A stretch of DNA of 27,274 nt from an uncultured Polaromonas sp. (lineage in GTDB: Bacteria > Pseudomonadota > Gammaproteobacteria > Burkholderiales > Burkholderiaceae). The DNA lies in contig CAMLDT010000019.1 of assembly GCA_946479075.1 (NCBI GenBank), positions 1 to 27,274 on the forward strand, written 5' to 3'. The notes beneath the pieces are model-generated. The model was given only the letters and a program-made list of their open reading frames with translations. It was not told the DNA's origin and did no database searches. How positions within the stretch are numbered: the first letter of the stretch is position 1; every line of letters begins with the position of its first letter. A program made the position numbers and the translations under genes. Below, piece by piece: positions 1 through 7,056 of this stretch.

Positions 1-615
1 GACTACCGGCTGGTCAAGACCATGCTGTACCAGCGCCCGGACCTGATGCACAAGATGCTGGCGATCAACGCCGACGCCGTCGCCGCCTACCTGAATGCCC
101 AGATCGAGGCCGGCGCCCAGGCGGTGATGATTTTCGACAGCTGGGGCGGCGTGCTGGCCGACGCGGCCTTCCAGACCTTCAGCCTGGCCTATACCCAGCG
201 TGTGCTGGGCCAGCTCAAGCGCAGCCATGAAGGCGTCATCATTCCCCGCCTGGTGTTCACCAAGGGCGGCGGCCAGTGGCTGGAGCAGATGGCCGGCCTC
301 GACTGCGAGGTGCTGGGCCTGGACTGGACGGTGAACCTGGCGCACGCACGCGCGCGGGTCGGTGATCGCATGGCGCTGCAGGGCAACCTCGACCCGAACG
401 TGTTATTTGCCCCGGCGGCGCAGATCGAAAAAGAAGTGGCCGCCGTGCTGGACAGTTTCGGCCAGCCGCATGCGGACCTCCAGAGCCAGGGCCCGACCCA
501 CATCTTCAACCTCGGCCACGGCATCAGCCAGCACACCCCGCCCGAGAGTGTGGAGGTGCTGGTGCGCGCCGTGCACACCTATTCCCGCAGGATGCGGACC
601 GGCACGCCGCATTGA
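1..615 (+). CDS. hemE: Uroporphyrinogen decarboxylase, C-terminal part (5' end outside window)
   Basis: This is the last 204 codons of a reading frame open from base 1. The enzyme decarboxylates the four acetate side chains of uroporphyrinogen III to give coproporphyrinogen III in cytosolic haem synthesis. What is seen is typical HemE sequence: the segment [12 protein letters not shown], the conserved stretch [13 protein letters not shown] (the active-site face of the TIM barrel), [22 protein letters not shown], and the C-terminal [20 protein letters not shown]. The family is about 355-365 residues long, so roughly the first 150 are missing on the left. It lies directly upstream of priA on the same strand, an order I know from other Burkholderiales. 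The long spacer suggests that priA has its own promoter. No frameshift or missing motif is visible. Confidence 0.96.
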   Translation, partial: DYRLVKTMLYQRPDLMHKMLAINADAVAAYLNAQIEAGAQAVMIFDSWGGVLADAAFQTFSLAYTQRVLGQLKRSHEGVIIPRLVFTKGGGQWLEQMAGLDCEVLGLDWTVNLAHARARVGDRMALQGNLDPNVLFAPAAQIEKEVAAVLDSFGQPHADLQSQGPTHIFNLGHGISQHTPPESVEVLVRAVHTYSRRMRTGTPH

Positions 616-663
616 GTGAATTTCGGCCACTGGTAGCACAAAACCGGGCGCCGGGGGCAAGAC

Positions 664-672
664 TTATTCACA
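664..672 (+). promoter_or_regulatory. DnaA-box consensus match (TTATTCACA)
   Basis: Exact match to the DnaA-box consensus TTATNCACA, on the plus strand 49 bp after the hemE stop codon. A second exact match lies 187 bp downstream in the same orientation. Binding is inferred only from the sequence. Confidence 0.4.
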
Positions 673-719
673 AAATTCGTGCTGCGGTGCGACATGACCG
701 GGGTCAAGAAGGCGGTTGC

Positions 720-775
720 GCTATCAAACCCATAGCGCCGCTAAGTGCTTGATTCATATAGCTTCTTTAAAATGC
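720..775. repeat. Diverged copy or fragment of the interspersed motif
   Basis: The region begins with GCTATCAAA, the reverse complement of the TTTGATAGC that opens the two better copies at 1370 and 14119. It continues through an ATAGCGC and a TATAGCTTC element. It is too diverged to align end to end by eye, so membership in the same repeat family is tentative. Confidence 0.35.
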
Positions 776-850
776 TTTTTTTGCGGGCAATTTAAGAAAA
801 GCCTTGATTTACAAGGCTTGGGCAGGCCCTGACGCAATCTATCAACAAAG

Positions 851-859
851 TTATCCACA
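851..859 (+). promoter_or_regulatory. DnaA-box consensus match (TTATCCACA), upstream of priA
   Basis: This is the strongest form of the DnaA box, TTATCCACA, 110 bp before the priA start and in the same orientation as the box at 664-672. It could mark DnaA control of the replication-restart gene priA. No DNA-unwinding element or cluster of boxes is seen, so it is not an origin by itself. Confidence 0.45.
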
Positions 860-896
860 GAAACTCTGGATCAGCTTCAAAGTAGTTTGAAATCAA

Positions 897-950
897 GTAC
901 TTACGGCGTTTTCCGAAAATGTATCTCAGCACTTACGCCTTTTTACGTAA
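897..950. promoter_or_regulatory. Paired direct repeats before priA, possible operator
   Basis: Two 19-bp segments, at 897-915 and 929-947, agree at 15 of 19 positions around a core ACTTACG. Their cores are 32 bp apart, about three helical turns. The second copy is followed by CGTAA (946-950), which forms an inverted pair with its own TTACG (933-937). The arrangement resembles a multi-site regulator target, but no known regulator is assigned. Confidence 0.3.
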
Positions 951-968
951 TCGCCCGCGCCAGTGTCC

Positions 969-3128
969 ATGACCTGTTGGCTCGGCATTGTGGTGGCGAC
1001 CCCGGCGCACAGCCAAGTGGCCGGTGCGTTGACCTATGCCAGCGACCTTCCCCTGCAACCCGGCACCCTGGTGCGGGTGCCGCTGGGAAAACGCGAGGTG
1101 CTGGGCGTGGTCTGGGAGCTCTTGCCGGACCGCGGTGACCTGCCGCTGTCGCAGGCGCGAAGCGTGCTGGGCGCGCTGGACGGCCTGGCGCCGCTGTCGG
1201 CCACCTGGCGCCGGCTGGTGGCCTTTACCGCCGCTTATTACCAGCGCTCGATTGGCGAGGTGGCGCTGGCTGCGCTGCCGCCGCAATTGCGCGAACTGAG
1301 CACCGTACAGCTGGCGCGCCGGCTGAAGCGGCCGGCAGCCCTTGCGCCGGGCATACCAGATACTACTGATTTGATAGCGCTCAGCGCAGAGCAGGCAAGG
1401 GCTATCGCCGAATTTGATGCCGATACGCGACCCGCCCTGCTGTTTGGCGCGACGGGCAGCGGGAAAACCGAGGTGTACCTGCGCGCAGCCGCCCGGGTGC
1501 TGGCGCAGGACCCGGATGCCCAGGTGCTGGTGATGGTGCCCGAAATCAACCTGACGCCGCAGTTGCAATCGCGCTTCGAAGAACGCTTCGCCCACCTCGG
1601 CAAGGCACAGGTGGTGGCGCTGCACAGCGGCCTGACGCCGGCGCAACGGCTCAAGAGCTGGCTGGCGGCCCACGCCGGCCAGGCCAGGCTGGTGCTGGGC
1701 ACCCGCATGGCGATTTTTGCGTCCCTGCCCCGGCTGCGCCTGATCGTTGTTGATGAGGAGCACGACCCGAGCTACAAGCAGCAGGAAGGCGCGCGGTATT
1801 CGGCGCGGGACCTGGCGGTGTACCGCGCGATGATCGAAAGCGCTCCCTCAGACTCAGGTGACCCGGCGACCGCGGTGAACAACGCCGAACCCAAGGCGGC
1901 CAGCGCCGATGGGCCATGCCGGGTTTTGCTGGGCTCGGCCACCCCGTCGCTGGAAAGCTGGCAGGCCACGGTCACAGGCCGCTACCAGCGCCTGACCATG
2001 AGCGAACGCATAGGCGCCAGCGAACTGCACGGCAGCTTGCCCCAGGTGCGCGTGGTGGACATGAACCACCAGCCCAGACACTGCACGATTGCGCCGCCGC
2101 TGCTGGACGCCATGGCCCAGCGCATCGCCCGCGGCGAGCAATCGCTGATTTTCCTGAACCGGCGCGGTTATGCCCCGGTGCTGGCCTGCCACGACTGCGG
2201 CTGGAAAAGCGAGTGCCCGCACTGCAGCGCCTTTCGCGTTTTCCACAAGATGGACCGCACCTTGCGCTGCCACCATTGCGGCTTCACCGAACGGGTGCCG
2301 CGCGCCTGCCCGGCCTGCGGCAACATCGACATTGCGCCGCTGGGCAAAGGCACGGAACGCCTGGAAGAACACATCGCCGAACTACTGGCGGGCGTCACAC
2401 GACCGGACGGCAGCGCCTTGCGCATCGCCCGCATCGACGCCGACACCACCCGCCTGAAGGGCGCGCTCGAATCGCAGCTGGCCAGCGTGCATGCGCGCGA
2501 AGTCGATGTGCTGGTCGGCACGCAGATGATCGCCAAGGGCCACGACTTCCGCCACATCACGCTGGTCGCGGCCATCAACCCGGACGGTGCCCTGTTCTCC
2601 AGCGACTTCCGGGCGCCCGAGCGCCTGTTCGGCCTGTTGATGCAGGCCGCAGGGCGCGCCGGCCGCGATGCCGAACGCGGTGAAGCCAGCGAGATGTGGG
2701 TGCAGACCTTTCATCCCCAGCACCCGCTGTTTGCGGCGCTGAAAAAACACGACTACCCGGCCTTTGCGACGCAGGAGCTGCAGGAGCGCGAAGCCGCCGG
2801 CATGGCGCCCTTCGGCTTTTCGGCGCTGGTGCGTGCGGAGGCGCGGGAACAAGCGGTGGCCCAAGGTTTCCTCAACGCCGCCGCCGCTGCGGCGCAAGCC
2901 CAGGCGCTGCCCGGCGGGGAGGCCGTGACGCCCTACCCGGCCGTGCCCATGACGATCCAGCGCGTGGCCAACATCGAACGCGCGCAGATGCTGGTCGAAA
3001 GCCCGTCACGGGCAGCGCTGCAGCGTTTCCTGGCCGCCTGGCAGCCGCTGCTGCACCAGACCCGGCAACAGGGCGACTTCAAAAGCCTGATCCGCTGGGC
3101 CATCGACGTGGATCCGCTGGCCATCTAG
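969..3128 (+). CDS. priA: Primosomal protein N' (replication restart helicase PriA)
   Basis: PriA recognises abandoned replication forks and reloads the replisome as a superfamily 2, 3'-to-5' DNA helicase. The protein is about 719 residues. It has an N-terminal fork-binding domain (PLQPGTLVRVPLGKREVLGVVW), a Walker A motif GATGSGKT at residues 160-167, and a DEEH box (VVDEEHDPSYKQQEG). The zinc region carries the cysteine pairs CHDC, CPHC, CHHC and CPAC from about residue 407 to 450. Late helicase motifs follow (VLVGTQMIAKGHDF, LLMQAAGRAGR). I prefer ATG 969 (MTCWLGIVV); an in-frame GTG lies two codons upstream at 963. Two segments look inserted: residues 134-150, which coincide with an interspersed repeat, and a low-complexity linker PSDSGDPATAVNNAEP before CRVLLGSATPS. 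Confidence 0.96.
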   Translation: MTCWLGIVVATPAHSQVAGALTYASDLPLQPGTLVRVPLGKREVLGVVWELLPDRGDLPLSQARSVLGALDGLAPLSATWRRLVAFTAAYYQRSIGEVALAALPPQLRELSTVQLARRLKRPAALAPGIPDTTDLIALSAEQARAIAEFDADTRPALLFGATGSGKTEVYLRAAARVLAQDPDAQVLVMVPEINLTPQLQSRFEERFAHLGKAQVVALHSGLTPAQRLKSWLAAHAGQARLVLGTRMAIFASLPRLRLIVVDEEHDPSYKQQEGARYSARDLAVYRAMIESAPSDSGDPATAVNNAEPKAASADGPCRVLLGSATPSLESWQATVTGRYQRLTMSERIGASELHGSLPQVRVVDMNHQPRHCTIAPPLLDAMAQRIARGEQSLIFLNRRGYAPVLACHDCGWKSECPHCSAFRVFHKMDRTLRCHHCGFTERVPRACPACGNIDIAPLGKGTERLEEHIAELLAGVTRPDGSALRIARIDADTTRLKGALESQLASVHAREVDVLVGTQMIAKGHDFRHITLVAAINPDGALFSSDFRAPERLFGLLMQAAGRAGRDAERGEASEMWVQTFHPQHPLFAALKKHDYPAFATQELQEREAAGMAPFGFSALVRAEAREQAVAQGFLNAAAAAAQAQALPGGEAVTPYPAVPMTIQRVANIERAQMLVESPSRAALQRFLAAWQPLLHQTRQQGDFKSLIRWAIDVDPLAI
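1370..1417 (+). repeat. Interspersed motif copy inside the priA coding region
   Basis: The 48 bases follow the pattern TTTGATAGC, 3 variable, CAGCGC, 9 variable, AAGGGCT, 2 variable, CGCC, 1 variable, AA, 2 variable, TGA. They match the copy at 14119-14166 at 32 of 48 positions, with the differences concentrated in the central nine bases. It is translated in frame as DLIALSAEQARAIAEFD, PriA residues 134-150, between the fork-binding domain and the helicase Walker A motif. Confidence 0.55.
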
Positions 3129-3152
3129 GCCACGGGTCCCGCCTGCCGCGGC

Positions 3153-4151
3153 TTATTGCAGCTTGATGTTGGCCGAGGTGATGACGCGCTTCCAGCGGTC
3201 GATGTCTTTGAGGTACATCTCGGTGAAGCGGGCGCGCGGCAGCGGCGCAATCTGCGCGCCGGCCTTGGCCATGCGCTCACGCATGGCCGGGTCTTCCAGC
3301 AGCTTGAGCACGCTGGCGCCTACCGTTTCGGCCACATCGGCCGGGGTGCTGGCAGGCATGAAGACGCCCTGCCACAGGGTCATTTCATAGTCCTTCACGC
3401 CGGCTTCCTGCATGGTCGGCAGCTCGGGCGCACCGGCATAACGCGACGCGCCGGTGACGGCCAGCGCATGGAGCTTGCCGCCCTTGTACTGCGGAAGGCC
3501 CACCGGCATGCCGGCGAAATAAAAGTCCAGCTGGCCGCCCATCAGGTCGGTGGCGGCAAGCGAGCCGCTCTTGTAGGGCACGTGCACGGCCTGCACGCCG
3601 GTCAGCGCCTTGAACAGCTCACCGGCCATGTGGTCGGAGTTGCCGATGCCCGATGAGCCGAAGTTCAGCTTGCCCGGCTTGTCCTTGGCCAGCGCAATCA
3701 GTTCGGCCACGCTTTTGACCGGGGAGGCTGTGTTGGTCACCAGAATGTGCGGTGTGGCCGTGACGGCGACAGCGGGAATCAGGTCTTTCTGGCCATTGAA
3801 GGGCAAGGCCGGATTCGACGCCACACTGATGGCCAGGCCGTTTTGTGCAAACAGGATGGTGTAGCCATCACCGGGGCTTTTGGCGACGATGTCGGCGGCA
3901 ATGTTGCCGGCGGCGCCCGGGCGGTTTTCCACCACCACCGGCTGCTTCCACATCTCGGCCAGGCCCTGGGCCACGATGCGGCCGATGATGTCGGTCGAGC
4001 TGCCGGGGCCATAACCGATGACCATCTTGACCATTTTCTCGGGATAGGCGGCCGCTGCACTGGTGCCGGCGGCGGTGGCCATGGCCAGGGTCAGGGCCAA
4101 AAGCGCCAGACGTCGTGTCGGGCGGCGTGTTTCAGGGGTCGGGAAGGTCAT
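3153..4151 (-). CDS. Bug/TctC-type periplasmic substrate-binding receptor (tripartite tricarboxylate transporter family)
   Basis: The product is 332 residues with a long N-terminal signal peptide (twin arginines TRRPTRRLALLALTLAMA, cleavage probably after the alanine run near residue 34). A mature Bug-receptor fold follows: YPEKMVKMVIGYGPGSSTDIIGRIVA, then VVVENRPGAAGNIAADIVAKSPGDGYTILF, LNFGSSGIGNSDHMAGELF, and VHVPYKSGSLAATDLMGGQLDFYF. Such receptors bind carboxylates in the periplasm and deliver them to a TctAB membrane pair, which is not in this window. The ribosome-binding site is GGAG, 9 bases before ATG 4151. It is the last gene of a leftward operon, 17 bp after the GntR gene. The actual ligand cannot be read from the sequence. 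The gene converges on priA with a spacer of only 24 bp. Confidence 0.93.
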   Translation of the reverse strand: MTFPTPETRRPTRRLALLALTLAMATAAGTSAAAAYPEKMVKMVIGYGPGSSTDIIGRIVAQGLAEMWKQPVVVENRPGAAGNIAADIVAKSPGDGYTILFAQNGLAISVASNPALPFNGQKDLIPAVAVTATPHILVTNTASPVKSVAELIALAKDKPGKLNFGSSGIGNSDHMAGELFKALTGVQAVHVPYKSGSLAATDLMGGQLDFYFAGMPVGLPQYKGGKLHALAVTGASRYAGAPELPTMQEAGVKDYEMTLWQGVFMPASTPADVAETVGASVLKLLEDPAMRERMAKAGAQIAPLPRARFTEMYLKDIDRWKRVITSANIKLQ

Positions 4152-4168
4152 GTCTTTGTCTCCGGTTT

Positions 4169-4963
4169 TTAGGAAAGATGGGAGCCATTGGTGCGCGTCA
4201 CGCTGCGCAGCTCCATGCTGAAAGTGAAGCGGTTTTCAATGTGCCGCGTCACCGTGACTTCGAAAGGATCGCCCTTGCCGTCGAAATAACGCCGGACGAT
4301 GACCAGGCTGGGCGTTCCCTCTGGCACTTCCAGGTAGCTGGCATGGTCCGGGGACAGCGCCGCGGCGGAAATCTCGACTTCGGCGCGTTCGATGCCCACG
4401 CCGAAATGCCGTTCGATCTGCTCGAACACCATTTCCTTCTCGTGGTTCTTGAGCTTCGTGACCCTGGCGAACTTGCCCAGGATGTAAATGTCGGTCCAGG
4501 CCATGGGCAGGCCCGAATGTTCATCCCGGCGGATCGCGCCAATCTGGTACCACGAGGCGCCCAGCGGCGCCTTCAGCGTTCGCTGCAGCGACAGGTCGCA
4601 TTCCACATAACGCTCGAACTTGTTGTCGCGCACGGTGTTGCTGGGATAACGCAACACGTCACGCAAGGTGTTGAAGTCCTGGCTGTAGACGCGCGGCCGG
4701 GTGCAGGAGATGACCTTGGCGGCCGCCCCCTGGCGCAGCTCGATGAAACCGCGCTCATGCAGGGTCTTGAGCGCGTGGCGCAGCGTGTGGCGGCCGACCT
4801 GGGCTTCCTCTGCCAGGACTTTTTCGGAAGGCAGCGAGCTGCCGACCGGCCACTCACCCGCGCGAATGCGCCGGATCAGCGACTCGGCGAGACGGCCGTG
4901 CAGCGTTTTGGGCTGCGCGGGCACCTCTGCCGGCCCGGCGCTTTCGGTCTCAGGAAAGGCCAT
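4169..4963 (-). CDS. GntR-family transcriptional regulator with UTRA ligand domain (HutC type)
   Basis: A 264-residue repressor-like protein. Residues 20-85 form the winged helix-turn-helix (LHGRLAESLIRRIRAGEWPVGSSLPSEKVLAEE, then VGRHTLRHALKTLHERGFIELRQG). From about residue 95 the sequence fits the UTRA effector-binding domain, ending PFEVTVTRHIENRFTFSMEL. The family binds a small metabolite and releases its operator. Its start codon overlaps the end of the upstream SMP-30 gene by 14 bp, so the two are probably translationally coupled. Its position between a lactonase-like gene and a receptor gene suggests that it controls this divergent catabolic locus, perhaps through the symmetric sites in the 5877-6089 spacer. 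That role is inferred. Confidence 0.9.
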   Translation of the reverse strand: MAFPETESAGPAEVPAQPKTLHGRLAESLIRRIRAGEWPVGSSLPSEKVLAEEAQVGRHTLRHALKTLHERGFIELRQGAAAKVISCTRPRVYSQDFNTLRDVLRYPSNTVRDNKFERYVECDLSLQRTLKAPLGASWYQIGAIRRDEHSGLPMAWTDIYILGKFARVTKLKNHEKEMVFEQIERHFGVGIERAEVEISAAALSPDHASYLEVPEGTPSLVIVRRYFDGKGDPFEVTVTRHIENRFTFSMELRSVTRTNGSHLS

Positions 4964-5876
4964 ACATTTTCTTGCCGGCCACCGGCATCCGCGCCGTCAG
5001 GATATCGCCCGACATCGACTCGGTGATGTAAAGGGTCTTGCCGTCTTCGCCGCCGAAGCACAGGTTGGCCAGGTGATGGTGGTGCTTGTTTTCCGAGTAC
5101 ACCAGGTGTGTGGGCAGCATGTTGTTGTCAAAGCGCCAGATCCCCACGCCCAGGTGGCAGACCAGCAGGCCGTTTTCAGAGTCCATCTCGATGCCGTCCG
5201 GGCCGGCGGCGCCACCCGACAGCTGGATCGCCACGCCGGTCTTGGAGACGTTGCCGTCGGCCATCAGCGGCAGGCGCCAGATCTGCTGCGAGCGCGTGGC
5301 CGCGACGAACACGTGTTTTTCCTGCGTGTTGAGCGTGATGCCGTTGGGGCTGGGGACATTGATGGCCAGGCGATCAAGACGGCCGTCGGCGCTAAGGCGA
5401 AAGACCCGGCCCGTCGGATCGGCGATGCCGGTCTGGCCCTGGTCGGTGAAGTACAGGTCACCGTTGGAGGCGAAATGCAGGTCGTTCAGTCCCTTGAAGC
5501 TCTCGCTGTACATGCTGCCGAGGGCGTTCTCGATCTTGCCGGTCTTGGTGTCCAGCACCAGCAGGCCCTGCTTGTAGCAGGTGATGAAGGCGCGGCCGTC
5601 CTTGTGGAACTTCAGGCCATTGGGCCAGCCGTCGTACTGGGTGACCAGTTCCCACTCGCCGGCTTTGGAGATGCGGAAGATCCGGCCAAACGGAATATCG
5701 ACAAACCACAGGTTGCCCTCGCGGTCGAAGGACGGGCCTTCCAGAAAACATTCCACCTCGGCACCCTGGCGGTTCGGGTCGGACCAGCCGGAACGTTGCT
5801 TCTTGCGGAACTTGGCCGGCATGGACATGAAAACTTCGGCCTTGATGAGTTCCGGCTTCTGGAAGGGGTTGTACAC
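4950..5876 (-). CDS. SMP-30/gluconolactonase/LRE-family protein (probable lactonase)
   Basis: A 308-residue six-bladed beta-propeller protein of the SMP-30/gluconolactonase family, whose members hydrolyse sugar-acid or other lactones using one divalent metal. The metal-ligand landmarks are visible: FLEGPSFD (Glu46), the asparagine in SPNGIT, GLNDLHF, and the aspartate of AGPDGIEMD. Repeated blade signatures such as GNLWFVD, GRAFITC, GDLYFTD and KTLYITE run through the chain. The start is GTG 5876, preceded by AGGAG at a 6-base spacing. No signal peptide is seen, so it is probably cytosolic. A KHHHHLA run near residue 270 is unusual but may be structural. It is the first gene of the leftward operon, overlapping the GntR gene. 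The substrate is unknown. Confidence 0.88.
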   Translation of the reverse strand: MYNPFQKPELIKAEVFMSMPAKFRKKQRSGWSDPNRQGAEVECFLEGPSFDREGNLWFVDIPFGRIFRISKAGEWELVTQYDGWPNGLKFHKDGRAFITCYKQGLLVLDTKTGKIENALGSMYSESFKGLNDLHFASNGDLYFTDQGQTGIADPTGRVFRLSADGRLDRLAINVPSPNGITLNTQEKHVFVAATRSQQIWRLPLMADGNVSKTGVAIQLSGGAAGPDGIEMDSENGLLVCHLGVGIWRFDNNMLPTHLVYSENKHHHHLANLCFGGEDGKTLYITESMSGDILTARMPVAGKKMYGLS

Positions 5877-6089
5877 AAAAAACTCCTGTTTGTTTGAATC
5901 GAATTTTCAACTTATGCGGACAACCTCAAAACGGTTGGCGCTGAGTCACGGGTAGCTTTACAAGCTAAAGTAATGTAATATTTCCAATTCCGGATTGCAA
6001 GATCAAATCGTTTAATTTTACATATCCGGATAAGTAAAGTCAAGCAGCCGATATCGGCGTGATGGGTGAATCCCGGGAAGCAAAGCAGA
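5877..6089. promoter_or_regulatory. Divergent promoter/operator region of the catabolic locus
   Basis: This AT-rich spacer separates two oppositely transcribed operons. A minus-strand promoter candidate is TTGCAA (6000-5995), 17 bases, then TACATT (5977-5972). The palindromic TTGCAA could also serve as a -35 for the rightward genes, with a weak TACATA at 6019-6024 after 18 bases. Two near-identical sites face each other: CTTATGCGGACA at 5911-5922 on the plus strand and CTTATCCGGATA at 6034-6023 on the minus strand. A third CCGGA lies at 5990-5994. These are plausible GntR-regulator targets. Confidence 0.45.
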
Positions 6090-7025
6090 ATGGACAGGAT
6101 TGTGGTGTTGGGCAGCGGGACGATGGGTGTCGGCATCGCCGCCGGATTCATCGAGGCAGGCGTGCCAGTGGTGGTGCTGGGCCGCAGCCGCGACAAGGCA
6201 CAGGCCGCGCTGGGGGCGGCACTGGCGACCGCCAGCCAGCTGTCAGGCGCCCCACCCGACGCCCGGCCGCATGCAGCCGGCGAGATCGACCACTGGGAGG
6301 ACTGGCAGGGCGTCACGCTGGTGATTGAAACCGTCACCGAGGACTTCGCGCTCAAGCGAGCCATCTTTGAATCCCTGGACAGCCGCGTGCCGGCAGGCAT
6401 TCCGCTGGCCACCAACAGCTCGGGCTTTCCGATTTCCCGCCTTGCCGCCGGCCTGGCCAGCCGCAGCCGGATGTTCAACGCGCACTATTTCATGCCAGCC
6501 CACCTGGTACCGCTGGTCGAAGTGGTGCTCGGCGAGGATTCCGACCCGGCACTGGGCGAGGCCGTCTGCGCACTGTATCGCCGCGTCGGTAAAAAACCGG
6601 TGCTGGTGCGCAAGGACATCCCGGGTTTCCTGGCCAACCGCATCCAGCACGCGCTGATGCGCGAAGCCCTGTCGCTGATCGACCGCGGCATCGCCTCTGC
6701 CGCCGACGTGGACACCGCCGTGCGCTACAGCTTCGGCTTTCGTTACGCGGCTGCCGGCCCGGTGCTGCAAAAGGAAATTTCCGGCTGGGACAGCATGGCC
6801 AACGCCAGTGTGGAAATTTACCCTTCGCTGTCGAACACCGAGGTGCTGGCCGACTGTGTCGCTGCCAACCTGAAAGAAGGCAAAACCGGCATGAAAGCCG
6901 GCGCCGGCTTCATGGAGTGGCCGGCCGAGCGTGCGGGCACCGAACGCGCCGCCTATGAAAAACGCCTGAAGGCAGCGTTTGACGTGCTCGACCTGCGACC
7001 ACAGGCAGCGCCGCAGCGCGCGTGA
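6090..7025 (+). CDS. 3-hydroxyacyl-CoA dehydrogenase-family oxidoreductase
   Basis: A 311-residue two-domain dehydrogenase. The Rossmann motif GSGTMGVGIAAGF occupies residues 8-20. The second strand ends VVVLGRSRDKA rather than in an acidic residue, which points to NADP(H). The family catalytic pair is present: His132 (in NAHYFMPAH) and Glu144 (PLVEVV), 12 residues apart as in human HAD. Supporting residues Ser110/Ser111 (ATNSSGFP) and Asn183 (GFLANRI) are also present. Family members oxidise the 3-hydroxyl of acyl-CoAs, or of free acids such as L-gulonate or carnitine. The usual HFFNP motif is HYFMP here, so a non-CoA substrate is quite possible. I chose ATG 6090, preceded by GGGAAG, over an in-frame GTG at 6066. 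It is the first gene of the rightward catabolic operon. Confidence 0.88.
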   Translation: MDRIVVLGSGTMGVGIAAGFIEAGVPVVVLGRSRDKAQAALGAALATASQLSGAPPDARPHAAGEIDHWEDWQGVTLVIETVTEDFALKRAIFESLDSRVPAGIPLATNSSGFPISRLAAGLASRSRMFNAHYFMPAHLVPLVEVVLGEDSDPALGEAVCALYRRVGKKPVLVRKDIPGFLANRIQHALMREALSLIDRGIASAADVDTAVRYSFGFRYAAAGPVLQKEISGWDSMANASVEIYPSLSNTEVLADCVAANLKEGKTGMKAGAGFMEWPAERAGTERAAYEKRLKAAFDVLDLRPQAAPQRA

Positions 7026-7056
7026 TGCCACGCAGCACCCGCTGATACCAGCCGCC

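Larger units (their letters stand above)
616..968 (+). other. hemE-priA intergenic region (353 bp), AT-richer, with DnaA boxes and repeat sequence
   Basis: No convincing gene is present. The spacer is clearly more AT-rich than its flanks. It holds two TTATNCACA matches (664-672 and 851-859), a stretch related to the interspersed motif of this genome (about 720-775), an 8-bp perfect hairpin (AAGCCTTG at 799-806 pairing with CAAGGCTT at 812-819, loop ATTTA), and a pair of imperfect direct repeats just before priA (897-915 and 929-947). I could not place a confident -35/-10 pair for priA. Confidence 0.6.

Noticed and set aside
799..819. Perfect 8-bp hairpin considered as the hemE terminator
   Set aside because: No T-run follows on the plus strand (the sequence continues GGGCAGG). 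The only T-rich flank is on the minus strand, where no gene ends. It may instead belong to the local repeat sequence.
664..859. Hypothesis that the hemE-priA spacer is a replication origin
   Set aside because: Only two DnaA boxes, no AT-rich 13-mer-like array, and no dnaA, dnaN or parAB genes nearby.
933..1763. 276-codon minus-strand frame opposite priA
   Set aside because: Shadow of priA; its composition (Gln, Arg, His, Gly) is typical of antisense frames.
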